This document shows positions 35,001 through 42,772 of a stretch of 64,000 nt of DNA, one piece after another. The position numbers and the translations under genes were made by a program. The notes under the pieces were generated by a model. The model searched no databases, was not told the origin of the DNA, and worked only from the letters and a program-made list of their open reading frames with translations. Each line of letters starts with the position of its first letter. Position 1 is the first letter of the stretch. Source of the stretch: MGIIa-L3 sp038150305 (GTDB lineage: Archaea > Thermoplasmatota > Poseidoniia > Poseidoniales > Poseidoniaceae); contig JAYOTG010000006.1 of the NCBI GenBank assembly GCA_038150305.1, positions 1-64,000 on the forward strand. Direction: 5' to 3'.

Positions 35001-35143
35001 CGCTGGTCGTCAACGAGCCGCCGGTGTCCGAAGTCGGCGTGGTCAAGGACGACGGTTACGAATGGATTCAGTGGCCGCCTGGTCACGCCGATTGGTGGTA
35101 CCGAGCTGCCCATTCCAACGACCTCTGGCAACGGTGGGAATGA
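32006..35143 (+). CDS. Giant exported protein: IPT/TIG fold with inserted propeller repeats, thrombospondin type 3 calcium repeats, membrane anchor
   Basis: The 1045-residue protein has a signal peptide (MRVWMVTAILLAVALAPVFD). Residues about 40-63 (SPSTGWTAGGQEVTITGSGF) look like the first half of an IPT/TIG domain and residues about 423-480 (VTVEFGQLGAVTADVVSDTT, then GTVDLTLVDKDG) like the second half. Between them are about seven BNR/propeller-like repeats of the type VAVDSNGHVHVVHI...L. Eight 22-residue Asp-rich calcium repeats follow, then TSP3 units with paired cysteines, one membrane helix (about 842-862), a helical cytosolic segment, and the tail YEWIQWPPGHADWWYR. It is probably a calcium-stiffened surface adhesin or binding protein. 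Confidence 0.8.
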   Translation: MRVWMVTAILLAVALAPVFDAPTELGDVSHDVQPSSPLQATVSPSTGWTAGGQEVTITGSGFLDLADRNVTDDGQTHQWAQTTADYSDEAGRWNAVAVDSNGHVHVVHIKDTSYQLRHSVYDGTSWSSSAIKNCGHTYCWDVHMVIDGNDELHVAYTTYTQWAETLQYMHYDGTTWTSSEASPSALFGPVGIAVDSNNHPHISYAANGQYCGNGLRLASHDGTGWSNQGVDVGSIRGCDSAILIDENDHTYIAYQDRSASKLKIATDKNGQWDDYTVNTGSHPSDIYPGYMTSMAMDTQGQFHIAHFEEQDDDLRYSTGAPGGPWTTTVVDASGHTGRDPSIAVDAADRPHIVYHTWTGQNLKYATLDSPTSNWAVTTLANTGDVGEGNAIVIDSSGVMHVPFNDATTGYMEYMSKSTGLSITDEVTVEFGQLGAVTADVVSDTTIHVTTPSVGSAGTVDLTLVDKDGNEHLLSSSFEFIDQNDLDGDGVQNADDDCPNDAGTSTQDLDGCPDDDGDGYSDAGDAFPDDANEWEDSDGDGVGNNADAFPNDATETFDSDGDGVGDNSDMFPFNAFETFDSDGDGVGDNGDAFPNDASESADTDGDGVGDNADAFPTNAFEQYDSDADGVGDNTDAFPNDASESADTDGDGVGDNADAFPNDASESVDSDGDGIGDNADAYPNNANESMDTDGDGIGDAADQCPDTESGVTVDANGCVLDGDNDGVPDVNDQCPEVDASDLDENGDGCLDDDDGDGVLNPQDDCPSTEGGAEVSEQGCSEAQLRLLDEDSDGVSDFEDVCPFTPPNTVVNAVGCVDVVEEDGEEATTSGLASFFAGQNDPVRTTVSIGAVLLALFSLLQTNAVAAMLPETFRWMQVLRKNAKLTEEEREELRYLQSITQAYHHLPQEFADELDQLKADLTGRYTNNEITKETREKLFTLIEDLRGSTPEELYRIAHNEAYFGLAGAIDSEDRTRLLHEKLAMSDEGVNPVSTSAALPGQALVVNEPPVSEVGVVKDDGYEWIQWPPGHADWWYRAAHSNDLWQRWE
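33575..34102 (+). repeat. Eight tandem 66-bp repeats encoding Asp-rich calcium loops
   Basis: Eight in-frame units of 22 codons follow the pattern DAFPNDASESxDxDGDGVGDNA, with DxDxDG calcium-binding loops in each. They are highly alike at the DNA level, so the count could change by slippage and could be collapsed or expanded in an assembly. They lie wholly inside the surface-protein gene. Confidence 0.85.
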
Positions 35144-35207
35144 GTCCTCCCGCACCAGGGCGTTCACCCAGGTCCGGCACGACGGGACGCTCACGAAGGC
35201 GACCGCA

Positions 35208-35630
35208 ATGGTTCAAAGTCCGCCTTCACAACCACCCTGCATGACCTGCCGCGTCTTCGTGAAATTCGTCTCCGACCCTGAAATTGACCCAATGAAATCC
35301 GTCGTCGGCCTTGCCTGCGCCGCGCAAGCCGTCAGCGACGGTCACGACGTGGACGTGTTCTTCGCGGCGGCGTCCACGCGCATGCTCGTTCCCGGTTACC
35401 TTGAGGGCCTCGCGGAGCGGATGGGTGCGCCTCCAGCGATGGCGCAGGGCTTTGTTCAAACGCTGATCGACGGCGCCCGATGGCACTGTTCCTTCAACTC
35501 GCTCAAGGCCACCGCTGACATCGAAGAAGGCCAGAGCGGCATCATCGTGCCCGACGAGGCCATCGCGTGGAGCGGCCCTCCCGGGGTCATCGCCTTGGCC
35601 ACCGCAGCGGACACCGTCCTCTGCTACTGA
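35208..35630 (+). CDS. DsrE-like family protein
   Basis: The protein of up to 140 residues has the DsrE/TusD-like alpha/beta pattern: RVFVKFVSDP at strand 1, MKSVVGLACAAQAVSDGHDVDVFFAAAST over helix 1 and strand 2, and ATADIEEGQSGIIVPDEAIA. DsrE-type proteins relay sulphur or have unassigned small-molecule roles; the usual sulphur-carrying cysteine position is not clear here. ATG 35208 follows GAAGG; ATG 35241, just before the first strand, is a good alternative. Confidence 0.6.
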   Translation: MVQSPPSQPPCMTCRVFVKFVSDPEIDPMKSVVGLACAAQAVSDGHDVDVFFAAASTRMLVPGYLEGLAERMGAPPAMAQGFVQTLIDGARWHCSFNSLKATADIEEGQSGIIVPDEAIAWSGPPGVIALATAADTVLCY

Positions 35631-35652
35631 CCCGCGCTGAAGGAAGGGCTAA

Positions 35653-35964
35653 GTGCAGAAGCACGGGTCACGTCTCATGCTCAACGACATGGAGTGGGAC
35701 ATGGCCGGCGCCCTTGGCCGCCTTTTGGCCGCATTGAAGGAAAAAGGAATGACCGCTGACGAAGCCTTCGAGCAGATCGACACGGACGAGGACGGGAAGC
35801 TCAACGGACCCGAACTCCTGAACGGCCTGTCGGCCCTTCTTGGCGAGGACCTCGACCCTGCCAAGGTGTCTCGCATCATCACCTCCTCGGACGTCGACAT
35901 CAACCACCGCGTCGACTTGTTTGAGTGGCGCGCGATGCTCGGTCCCACTGGCGAGGAAGAGTAA
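35653..35964 (+). CDS. Small EF-hand protein
   Basis: The 103-residue acidic protein has one good EF-hand calcium loop, DTDEDGKLNGPEL, flanked by helices (TADEAFEQI and LLNGLSALL), and a second degenerate loop, SDVDINHRVDLFEW. It has no signal peptide. GTG 35653 is chosen because AGGAAGGG lies 5 nt upstream; an ATG at 35677 is possible. It precedes the MscS channel gene by 56 bp on the same strand, so it could sense calcium in connection with the channel or the calcium-binding surface protein; that is inference. Confidence 0.7.
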   Translation: MQKHGSRLMLNDMEWDMAGALGRLLAALKEKGMTADEAFEQIDTDEDGKLNGPELLNGLSALLGEDLDPAKVSRIITSSDVDINHRVDLFEWRAMLGPTGEEE

Positions 35965-36020
35965 ACAGGGTCCCGCTTACAGGCGGAAGGCCTTAGAGGG
36001 CTTGCGCAGGGCAAGCGAAC

Positions 36021-37337
36021 ATGGGTCGCCCCCTGAACGACGTGCTCGGCATCCCCGACAACTTGGTGGATTTGTCAGCCGTGGATGCGCTGGAATTTTG
36101 GATGCAAGCCATCATCGCCGTGGCCTTTGTGGGGCTTGCTGCCCTCTTCACGAACAAGGTCATCCTCGGCCTGATGCGGAAATTGGCTGGACGAACCCAG
36201 CCGTCTTGGGACGACGACCTCGTCGAGATCGTGTCCAGCCGTGTGCTGCTCAGTGTCACCCTCGTGGCGGCCCTGTTCATGGTGCAATGGCTCTTCGATG
36301 ATTTCGCTAAGTCTGCGCCTGCGTACGTCTACGCCTCGCTCATCCTCATCTCCGCCTCTGCCCTTTCGGCGACCATCAAGGTGGTCTTCACCACCTTCCT
36401 CGACAACATGCAGAAGAGCCGTGACGTTAAGGTCGAAGGCTCCAATCCTCTGCTTGTCTTCCTCGCTCGAGGCACCGTTTGGGCTCTTGGTATCGTGCTG
36501 GCCGCGGAGCAGTTGTCGATCAACCTCTCCGGCGTGCTCGCGTCCCTGGCCGTGTTTTCCATCATCATCGGTTTGGCCGTGCAGCACACGCTTGGGAACA
36601 TCATGAACTCCTTCATGCTCTCCCTCGATCGCCCGTTCGACAACGGCGACCGCATCGTGGTCGACGGCATCGAAGGCACGGTCATGACCATGGGCATGCT
36701 TTCCACCAAGATCCTCACCCTTGAGGAAGAACTGGTCATCATCCCCAACAACACCCTCGTGAACACCACCATCACCAACATGGCCCGTGGCGGTGGCGAT
36801 GGCCTTCCACGTCGTGTGGTCCTGAGCGTCGACGTCGGTGTTGATTACGCTGAGAAATCCGCTCACGTCAAGCACACGCTGCTTCGCGTCGCCCGCGACT
36901 CGGAGTACGTGTTGGACGACCCCGCGCCCCACGTCGAATTCCTCGAGATGTCGGACTATGCCAAGGTCTACCGGCTCTATGTGTGGCTTGCTTCCTTTGC
37001 CGACAAGCGCATCGCGAACGACCAGCTGCTCAGCATGATCGACGCTGAATTCGCGCAGGAAGGCATCGTGATTCCCTTCCCCGTGGCCGTCGAACTGGAC
37101 AAGGCGCCCGCTCCAACCGAGGAGAAGCTCTCGCAGAAGCGCGCTCGCCAGCACGCAGCTCAGGCCCGCATGAAGGTGATCGACCGCCGCACAGAGCGTC
37201 AGCGCCTGGCCATCCGCGAGGACATCAACATCCTCACCGAGCGCCTCGAGGAACGCATCGGCAGCAAGGAACGCCGTTCCATCGAAGAAGAGGTCGCGCG
37301 CCTCGAAGCGGTGTTGTCCAACCTCGACCTCGACTGA
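36021..37337 (+). CDS. MscS family mechanosensitive ion channel
   Basis: The 438-residue protein has four predicted membrane helices. The pore helix LAVFSIIIGLAVQHTLGNIMN leads into the beta domain with LSLDRPFDNGDRIVVDGIEGTV and IIPNNTLVNTTITNMARG, the MscS hallmarks. These channels open under membrane tension and release solutes on osmotic downshift. A C-terminal coiled coil of about 80 residues (TERQRLAIREDINILTERLE) extends beyond the usual MscS length and is probably cytosolic. It is followed 9 bp later by nadM. Confidence 0.9.
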   Translation: MGRPLNDVLGIPDNLVDLSAVDALEFWMQAIIAVAFVGLAALFTNKVILGLMRKLAGRTQPSWDDDLVEIVSSRVLLSVTLVAALFMVQWLFDDFAKSAPAYVYASLILISASALSATIKVVFTTFLDNMQKSRDVKVEGSNPLLVFLARGTVWALGIVLAAEQLSINLSGVLASLAVFSIIIGLAVQHTLGNIMNSFMLSLDRPFDNGDRIVVDGIEGTVMTMGMLSTKILTLEEELVIIPNNTLVNTTITNMARGGGDGLPRRVVLSVDVGVDYAEKSAHVKHTLLRVARDSEYVLDDPAPHVEFLEMSDYAKVYRLYVWLASFADKRIANDQLLSMIDAEFAQEGIVIPFPVAVELDKAPAPTEEKLSQKRARQHAAQARMKVIDRRTERQRLAIREDINILTERLEERIGSKERRSIEEEVARLEAVLSNLDLD

Positions 37338-37346
37338 GGCCTCAGC

Positions 37347-37910
37347 ATGGTCCGCACCGTGGTGTTGGGGCGCTTCCAGCCCTTTCACTGTGGACACGAG
37401 GGTGTGGTGAAGGCCGCCTTGGCCCACGCTGCACCGGACGACGTGATGATCGCCATTGGGTCCTCAGAAGCCGAGGCCTCTATGCGCAACCCGTGGTCGG
37501 CGTCCGAGCGCGAAGCGATGATTCGGGCATGGGCCGCAGACGCTTGCAGCGCGGAAGACGAGGCCCGCTTGACCTACGGCCACATCCCCGACATCAACGA
37601 CCCGCCGGCCTGGGTCGAGCACGCCACCGCCGTCCACGGCGAAGGCGTCTTGCTGACCTCCGACGAAGACACGGCCGTGCTGTACGAAGCGGGTGGCTGG
37701 ACGGTGATTCGCGTCCCCCTTGAAGCGCGTCGGGACCGAGAGGGATGGCGCGTCCGGGAAACGGCTCGCATGCTCTCCACGGTCGGCGACGATGACGCGG
37801 TGCGCACCGTGCTTGGGCCCAACGTTCCTGCAGCGGTCATCGAATGGATGCTTGAGCACGACGCGCTCTACAGGCTTTCGCTGCTGCATGAAGGCGCCGT
37901 GGTCGGCTGA
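37347..37910 (+). CDS. nadM: Nicotinamide-nucleotide adenylyltransferase, archaeal NadM type
   Basis: NadM joins ATP and nicotinamide mononucleotide to make NAD+. The 187-residue protein starts with VVLGRFQPFHCGH, the nucleotidyltransferase GxFxPxHxGH motif in its archaeal form. It continues with VMIAIGSSEAEASMRNPWSASERE and TYGHIPDINDP. The later WRVRETARML corresponds to the usual S/GTxIR motif. It follows the MscS gene by 9 bp and converges with grpE, 1 bp apart. Confidence 0.9.
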   Translation: MVRTVVLGRFQPFHCGHEGVVKAALAHAAPDDVMIAIGSSEAEASMRNPWSASEREAMIRAWAADACSAEDEARLTYGHIPDINDPPAWVEHATAVHGEGVLLTSDEDTAVLYEAGGWTVIRVPLEARRDREGWRVRETARMLSTVGDDDAVRTVLGPNVPAAVIEWMLEHDALYRLSLLHEGAVVG

Positions 37911-37911
37911 G

Positions 37912-38430
37912 TCAAGCCGCCACGACCACACGGCTGGCTTGCAGCACGCGGTCATGGAGCATGAAGCCGGCCTCGAGTTCCTCGATGACCTGCCCGGCTG
38001 GATGTTCGTCCGTCGCCGGCACGGTGGTGATGGCCTCCATCTTCGAAGGATCGAAGGCGTTCCCTTTGGCCTCGATGCGAACGACGCCCGCCGCCTTCAA
38101 CTCGGCCGTCAAGCGATCGTGAAGCAGCCGGAGGGCGTCGACGGCCGGCCCGTCTTCGCCTTCGGTGGACGTAAGGCCACGGCCGACGTCCAGAAGGACG
38201 CTGACCATGCGCCGAGCAAGGTGCTGGGCGCCGTAGCGCGTGATCTCCGCACGGTCCTGGGCGAAGCGCTTCCGTGCGTTCTGCAGGTCCGCCTCGCGGT
38301 ACGCGATTTCCTTCTCGGCCGCTTCGGCCCGTTGCAAGGCTTCGGTGAGGGGGTCGACGGGTTCCGGTTCAACCTCCGGTTCCTCGACGGTCACCTCGAT
38401 GGGCTCCTCCTCTGGGAGGTCTTCCGTCAT
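37912..38430 (-). CDS. grpE: GrpE nucleotide exchange factor
   Basis: GrpE releases ADP from the DnaK chaperone. The 172-residue protein has an acidic start (TEDLPEEEPIEVTVEEPEVE), the long coiled coil (EKEIAYREADLQNARKRFAQD) and the beta-wing domain with the family end GFMLHDRVLQASRVVVA. ATG 38430 fits family length. GrpE with DnaK and DnaJ came to mesophilic archaea from bacteria; neither partner is in this window. Confidence 0.9.
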   Translation of the reverse strand: MTEDLPEEEPIEVTVEEPEVEPEPVDPLTEALQRAEAAEKEIAYREADLQNARKRFAQDRAEITRYGAQHLARRMVSVLLDVGRGLTSTEGEDGPAVDALRLLHDRLTAELKAAGVVRIEAKGNAFDPSKMEAITTVPATDEHPAGQVIEELEAGFMLHDRVLQASRVVVAA

Positions 38431-38467
38431 GGTGGTGGCCTTTCTGCCCCCGTCTTTCAACCCGTCG

Positions 38468-39253
38468 TCACTCGGACGTCGGAAGGCCGTCATGCAGGAG
38501 GGTGGTGAGGTTCCATGCCCCATGGCCCCACGCTGTCGCGGTCAGGTGTTCACGCCCAACGATGCCCACAAGGTTCCCTTCTGCGGCCAACCTCCCGAGG
38601 GCGTGCGACAAACTCCCCGTGGCCCGAACGTGGGCCTCATGGGTGGGAAGGATGCGTGGGTCGCGGTGCTCATCGAGCGTCTCGCCGAGCGCTTCGCGAC
38701 GTTGCATCCAGTCGAGGATCACCGCTTCGACGAGTTCTGTTTCCGTCCGTGTCCCGGCCGATGCGCGGATCGCCGTCCAGGTCGACGCTGCGTAGAGGTC
38801 ATCGACGTGCGCGACCTCACGGCCGAGCAGGACGTCGAAATACAGGAAGGCTCGGCCCTCCCAGACTTCCCACGCGCCGGGGCTGGCCCATCGCATGAGG
38901 TGCAGCAGGCCTTCCTCGCCGTCCTCGCACGTCGGCAGCGAGGCGTGAAGCGGGAGGCTGCGGTCCACGCCTGTTTGTGCCTCGGACCAATCGAGCCACT
39001 CCGCCTCCGCATCGATGTCGAAGGGACGGACCAGTCTGGTGTCGGCGTCGGGTCGGTCAGGGCGCAGTTGGGTGGCTTCCATGGCGGCGTCAACCTCGTC
39101 CCACGTGCGCTCAAGAAGCGCGGCCAACCGAGGCCGGTCCACGAGAAGGAGCACCAACTCGAGGCCCATGCCTTGAGCGCATGCTTCGCGTGTTTCAAGC
39201 CTCGCTCTCGGGCCAGTTCCAAGGGTGAGGTTGAAGCCTGACTCGCGGACCAC
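38468..39253 (-). CDS. Hypothetical protein
   Basis: The protein has up to 261 residues, is soluble and acidic, and shows no signal peptide. Stretches such as MGLELVLLLVDRPRLAALLERTWDEVDAAM and EVWEGRAFLYFDVLLGREVAHVDDLY suggest an alpha/beta fold, but I recognise no family. The start is unclear: GTG 39253 gives the full length, ATG 39169 removes 28 residues. It lies upstream of grpE on the same strand and is divergent from the DRG GTPase, 17 bp away. Confidence 0.55.
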   Translation of the reverse strand: MVRESGFNLTLGTGPRARLETREACAQGMGLELVLLLVDRPRLAALLERTWDEVDAAMEATQLRPDRPDADTRLVRPFDIDAEAEWLDWSEAQTGVDRSLPLHASLPTCEDGEEGLLHLMRWASPGAWEVWEGRAFLYFDVLLGREVAHVDDLYAASTWTAIRASAGTRTETELVEAVILDWMQRREALGETLDEHRDPRILPTHEAHVRATGSLSHALGRLAAEGNLVGIVGREHLTATAWGHGAWNLTTLLHDGLPTSE

Positions 39254-39270
39254 AGGGACGGGGACGACGC

Positions 39271-40386
39271 ATGGCGACGATCCAGGAGCAAATACAGGCG
39301 CTCCAGGACGAGATCCATAAGACCCAGAAAAACAAGGCCACGAACGCCCATATTGGGAAGTTGAAGGCCAAGATCGCCCAGCTCAAACTCAAGCAGGAAA
39401 AGGCCGCAGCCTCGGCGCGGAGCGCAGGTCCAAGCAAGGGCTTCGAGGTCCGCAAGTCGGGTGACGCCACGGTGGCCTTGGTCGGTTTTCCCTCGGTCGG
39501 AAAGTCCACCCTCATCTCCAAGGTCACCGACGCCCATTCGGAGACCGGGGCGTACGCCTTCACCACGCTGACGTGCATCCCCGGCGTCATGGAGCACCGC
39601 GGGGCGAAAATCCAGATTTTGGACCTGCCCGGTCTGATCAAGGGTGCGGCCGAAGGCAAGGGACGAGGGAAGGAAATCCTCGGCGTGATCCGTGCGGCTG
39701 ACATGGTGCTGTTCATCGTCGATCCCTTCCAAGACGGCCACTTCGACGTGCTGTACCGTGAATTGCACAACGCAGGCTTGCGCCTGAATGAGGAGCGCCC
39801 TCCTGTCTTCATCGTGCGCTCCGACAAGGGCGGCATTGACGTCCGTACCACGGTGGAACAAACCCACCTGACGCCCGAAGAGATGGGCGCCATCATCCGG
39901 ACCTTCGGCTACACCAGTGCCATTGTGACCTTGCGTCACGACACCACGGCGGAACAAATCGTGGACGCGCTCGCCATGAACCGCGTCTACGAGAAAGCGG
40001 TCGTGGCCATCAACAAAATCGACATCGCCACGGAGGAGCAACTCCAGCACGCGGAGTCCATGCTCCCCAACGAGTGGCCCATCATGCGCATCTCTGCGTT
40101 CAAGGAGCAAGGCCTGGAGGAACTGAAGGATTTCATCTACGACAATTTGGGATTCATGCGCGTTTTCCTCAAACCACAGGGCGGTGAAGCCGACCTTGAG
40201 GAACCGCTCATCGTGAAGGACACCTCGACGGTCGAGACCATCTGCAGCAAGTTGCATCGTGATTTCGTACGGAAATTCCGATACGCGAAGGTCAAGGGTC
40301 CGAGCGCGAAATTCGATTGGCAGCGCGTGGGCCTTGACCACCTGCTCAAGGACGGTGATCTGTTGACCATCGTCGTCAAGCGTTGA
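39271..40386 (+). CDS. DRG-type GTPase of the OBG family with TGS domain
   Basis: The 371-residue protein is the archaeal DRG GTPase, a translation-associated factor conserved with eukaryotes. It has an N-terminal helical hairpin (IQEQIQALQDEIHKTQKNKA), G1 GFPSVGKSTL, the switch YAFTTLTCIPG, G3 DLPGLIKGAAEGKGRG, G4 NKID and G5 RISAF, and ends in a TGS domain (HRDFVRKFRYAKVKG...GLDHLLKDGDLLTIV). Its end overlaps the ROK kinase end by 11 bp on the opposite strand. Confidence 0.93.
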   Translation: MATIQEQIQALQDEIHKTQKNKATNAHIGKLKAKIAQLKLKQEKAAASARSAGPSKGFEVRKSGDATVALVGFPSVGKSTLISKVTDAHSETGAYAFTTLTCIPGVMEHRGAKIQILDLPGLIKGAAEGKGRGKEILGVIRAADMVLFIVDPFQDGHFDVLYRELHNAGLRLNEERPPVFIVRSDKGGIDVRTTVEQTHLTPEEMGAIIRTFGYTSAIVTLRHDTTAEQIVDALAMNRVYEKAVVAINKIDIATEEQLQHAESMLPNEWPIMRISAFKEQGLEELKDFIYDNLGFMRVFLKPQGGEADLEEPLIVKDTSTVETICSKLHRDFVRKFRYAKVKGPSAKFDWQRVGLDHLLKDGDLLTIVVKR

Positions 40387-41110
40387 GGTCAACGGCCGCC
40401 AAGGCCGCGCCAATGAGCCCAGCATCTGCACCGAAGGTTGCCTTGCGCAGCCGCGCCGAACCCTTGAGCAGCGGCGAGAAGGTGTTCCAGTGTTCGGTGA
40501 TGCCACCTCCAACGATGATGAGGCTGGCGTCGACGGCCTGTTCCATCACGGCCAAAGCCTCGTTGAACCGACTTGCCCACGTCGGCAGGTCCAGCGCCTC
40601 GAGTGCACGAGCGCGACCGCTTGCGTGCGTTTCCAGCACACCACCACGCGTGGGATGATGAAGCAGGCCCAGTTCGAAGCCCGGCACCAACCGTCCCGCG
40701 TGGTGGACCCCACTGCCCAGGCCCGTCCCGACGGTGATCACGAGCACCGTTCCATCTTCATCAGCGGCAGCCCCGAGGCGCTGTTCGGCCACGGCCGCCG
40801 CGTCCGCATCGTTGAGCAACACGAGGTCGGGCCTGCCGAGGGCTTCGGCCACATCGGTACCCGGCCACGTCGAGCGAAGGTTGGGTGCTGCACGCACGGT
40901 GGTGCCGTCCACGCGTCCGGGAAAACCGAGCCCCACTGGAAGTGGAGGGAAGCCGCCGAGCGCACGTCGAAGCGCCTCGAGGATCTCTTGCGCCGACGTG
41001 TCGAGGTCATGGCCCAGCCGGACCACGTCGCCTTCGACCTCGCCAGTGAGGGTGTTGACCACGGCGAGGCGACAACCGCTGCCACCGACATCGATTCCGA
41101 TGGCCCGCAT
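40376..41110 (-). CDS. ROK family sugar kinase, polyphosphate-glucokinase-like
   Basis: The 244-residue protein has the ROK/actin-fold kinase pattern: the phosphate loop GIDVGGSGCRLAVV, VGLGFPGRVDG, VLLNDADAAAVAEQRLG with the catalytic aspartate in NDAD, VLVITVGTGLGSGV, and VGGGITEHW. Its short length and lack of the ROK zinc-cysteine motif resemble polyphosphate or ATP glucokinases. It is the last gene of the minus-strand run behind suf, 1 bp after the MalQ-like gene, so the two probably act on glucose or glucan together. Confidence 0.8.
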   Translation of the reverse strand: MRAIGIDVGGSGCRLAVVNTLTGEVEGDVVRLGHDLDTSAQEILEALRRALGGFPPLPVGLGFPGRVDGTTVRAAPNLRSTWPGTDVAEALGRPDLVLLNDADAAAVAEQRLGAAADEDGTVLVITVGTGLGSGVHHAGRLVPGFELGLLHHPTRGGVLETHASGRARALEALDLPTWASRFNEALAVMEQAVDASLIIVGGGITEHWNTFSPLLKGSARLRKATFGADAGLIGAALAAVDLNA

Positions 41111-41111
41111 C

Positions 41112-42014
41112 TCAGCGACCTCGCTCGTGCGCGGCGATGGCGTAGGGCATCAACACGTCCGCATCGAAGGGGCTGAGGCCTGGCGGTGCAAGGGCGTGGA
41201 AGGGAGGAGCCACCCAACGTGCAGGCCCCTCAAGGAGCGCGTGCAGGTCCTCGGTCGAAGCGCCCGCAAGCAGACCAAAGCAGGTCTCGTCTTCACCGTC
41301 TCGTTGGGACGACCAGCGGAGCCGACCAAGGTCTGCCCCCTTCGGATCTTCGCCGTGCAGCACGAAACCAACGGGAAGTTCAGGCAGGCCTTCGACAAAG
41401 CTGGCGTCCATGCCTGCGCCCAACGCGAGCACGTGGGCACGGCGGGCGTTCATGGCCACGCGCATCGGCCACGCTTCCTGGCCTTGCTGCGTCCATGCCT
41501 CGATGGACGCCGGCGAAGTTTCTGAGGCGACGTCCAGCACAAGAATGACCTGGCGCATGTTCGCATGGTGCAGCACCATCTTCCAACCGATGTCCATCTG
41601 AAGTTGCAGGCCTGCATGGTGCCGGACGCGGTTGGCGTCCACCTCGACGCTGAGGTTGCCGTCCTCGGCTCGGAACGCGTCGGGCCAAGCCCTCCAGTCT
41701 TCGCCTTCGGATTCGGCAATGGTGGCGTGCACGGCGTGATGAACGCGCCACGGTTCTTCGCTCAGCCATGCCGTGATGTGCTCGTCGTCGATCTCGACGT
41801 CTTCAGCCAAGCCCCGGTGGAGCGAGGCGTCGAAGGCCAGCCCGGACTGCGGCCGGCCGTCTGCGTCAAGGGCCGCCAACATCGGAACGCGCCAAAGCCC
41901 AAGCCCAAGATCGGCCAACAGGTCGATCCAGCGCATCGCGGCTTTGCGCACCTCACCGATTCCCGCCCCAGAGGGCAGGCTTCGAGGGTCGAGGCACACG
42001 CCCGCTCGTCGCAC
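41112..42014 (-). CDS. Truncated 4-alpha-glucanotransferase (MalQ)-like protein
   Basis: The first third resembles the start of MalQ: RRAGVCLDPRSLPSGAGIGE followed by AAMRWIDLLADLGLGLWRVP, then a helix with HHAVHA and WRAWPDAFR, which fit MalQ's next conserved helix and W..WP motif. MalQ is about 500 residues; this is about 300, and I find no counterpart of the catalytic RIDHFRG motif. The rest is unlike MalQ. It may be a glucan-binding or regulatory remnant. No ATG exists near the start; GTG 42014 is my choice, with TTG 42041 as alternative. It lies between sufT and the ROK kinase. Confidence 0.5.
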   Translation of the reverse strand: MRRAGVCLDPRSLPSGAGIGEVRKAAMRWIDLLADLGLGLWRVPMLAALDADGRPQSGLAFDASLHRGLAEDVEIDDEHITAWLSEEPWRVHHAVHATIAESEGEDWRAWPDAFRAEDGNLSVEVDANRVRHHAGLQLQMDIGWKMVLHHANMRQVILVLDVASETSPASIEAWTQQGQEAWPMRVAMNARRAHVLALGAGMDASFVEGLPELPVGFVLHGEDPKGADLGRLRWSSQRDGEDETCFGLLAGASTEDLHALLEGPARWVAPPFHALAPPGLSPFDADVLMPYAIAAHERGR

Positions 42015-42051
42015 GGTTCGGGATGGCGGGCCTTGCTTCAAGGCTGTGACG

Positions 42052-42366
42052 TCAGTCCCAGATGCCCATGTCCATCCGCGCGTCTTCACTCGCGTGGATG
42101 CTCGGATCCCAACGCGGCGTCCATACGAGGTTGACGTGAACGGTCGAAAGGCCGCTGTTCAGCGCCGCTCGGTGGGTGGCGGCCATGATTTCTGGAGCCG
42201 CAGGGCATCCCGGGCTGGTCAGGGTCATGTCGATCTCAGCATGCGGCCCCTCGTCCTTGGCTTCGATGCGGACAGCGTAGACGAGGCCAAGTTCGACGAT
42301 CGAAATCTCCAACTCGGGGTCCTCGACCGCTTGCAGCGCCTCCAGAACGTCCCCTTCATTCACCAT
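42052..42366 (-). CDS. sufT: MIP18/SufT family Fe-S assembly protein
   Basis: The 104-residue protein matches the DUF59/MIP18 family: the start EALQAVEDPELEISIVELGLVY and the conserved cysteine in TLTSPGCPAAPEI. Members help pass Fe-S clusters to target proteins. Its start overlaps the end of sufE by 11 bp, so it is translated as part of the suf operon. ATG 42366 gives the usual family length. Confidence 0.9.
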   Translation of the reverse strand: MVNEGDVLEALQAVEDPELEISIVELGLVYAVRIEAKDEGPHAEIDMTLTSPGCPAAPEIMAATHRAALNSGLSTVHVNLVWTPRWDPSIHASEDARMDMGIWD

Positions 42367-42772
42367 CGCTCATCGCCTCCAGCCGTTGGGTGATCATGTC
42401 GAACATGGTGCGCACGCCGTTCGAGCGACTCGGAGTCAGGGAATTCAACACACCGGCTTCCTTGATGTGGTCCACGGTCATGGCTCGGGCCACGTCAAGG
42501 GGTTGATCGTGCATCCCAAGCGCCAGCAGCCCCATCAGGCCCTGAACCAAACGAGCGTCTGCACCGCCCCTCAGCAGGACGCGGTCGTTTTCGAGGCTGA
42601 CCTCGAGGTGGGCCTGCGACTGGCAGCCCTTGACGCGGTTGTCGTCGTTCCACGCCTCCATGGGAAGTTCAGGGACGTCGTCGGCAAGGTCGAAAATGAA
42701 CTCGAACCGTTCCATGCGGTCTTCGATGTCGGCCAATTCTTGGATGATGTCCTGCAAGGCCTCGGAGATCAT
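42356..42772 (-). CDS. sufE: SufE cysteine desulfuration protein
   Basis: SufE takes sulphane sulphur from SufS and passes it to the SufBCD scaffold. The 138-residue protein has the family core FIFDLADDVPELPMEAWN and the acceptor cysteine in NRVKGCQSQAHLEV, then LVQGLMGLLALGM and LTPSRSNGVRTMFDMI. Its ATG overlaps the sufS stop by 4 bp, a sign of translational coupling. Confidence 0.93.
   Translation of the reverse strand: MISEALQDIIQELADIEDRMERFEFIFDLADDVPELPMEAWNDDNRVKGCQSQAHLEVSLENDRVLLRGGADARLVQGLMGLLALGMHDQPLDVARAMTVDHIKEAGVLNSLTPSRSNGVRTMFDMITQRLEAMSDGE

Noticed and set aside
36075..37427. A 450-codon minus-strand frame opposite the MscS gene
   Set aside because: It has no recognisable domain, while the plus strand encodes a canonical MscS protein.
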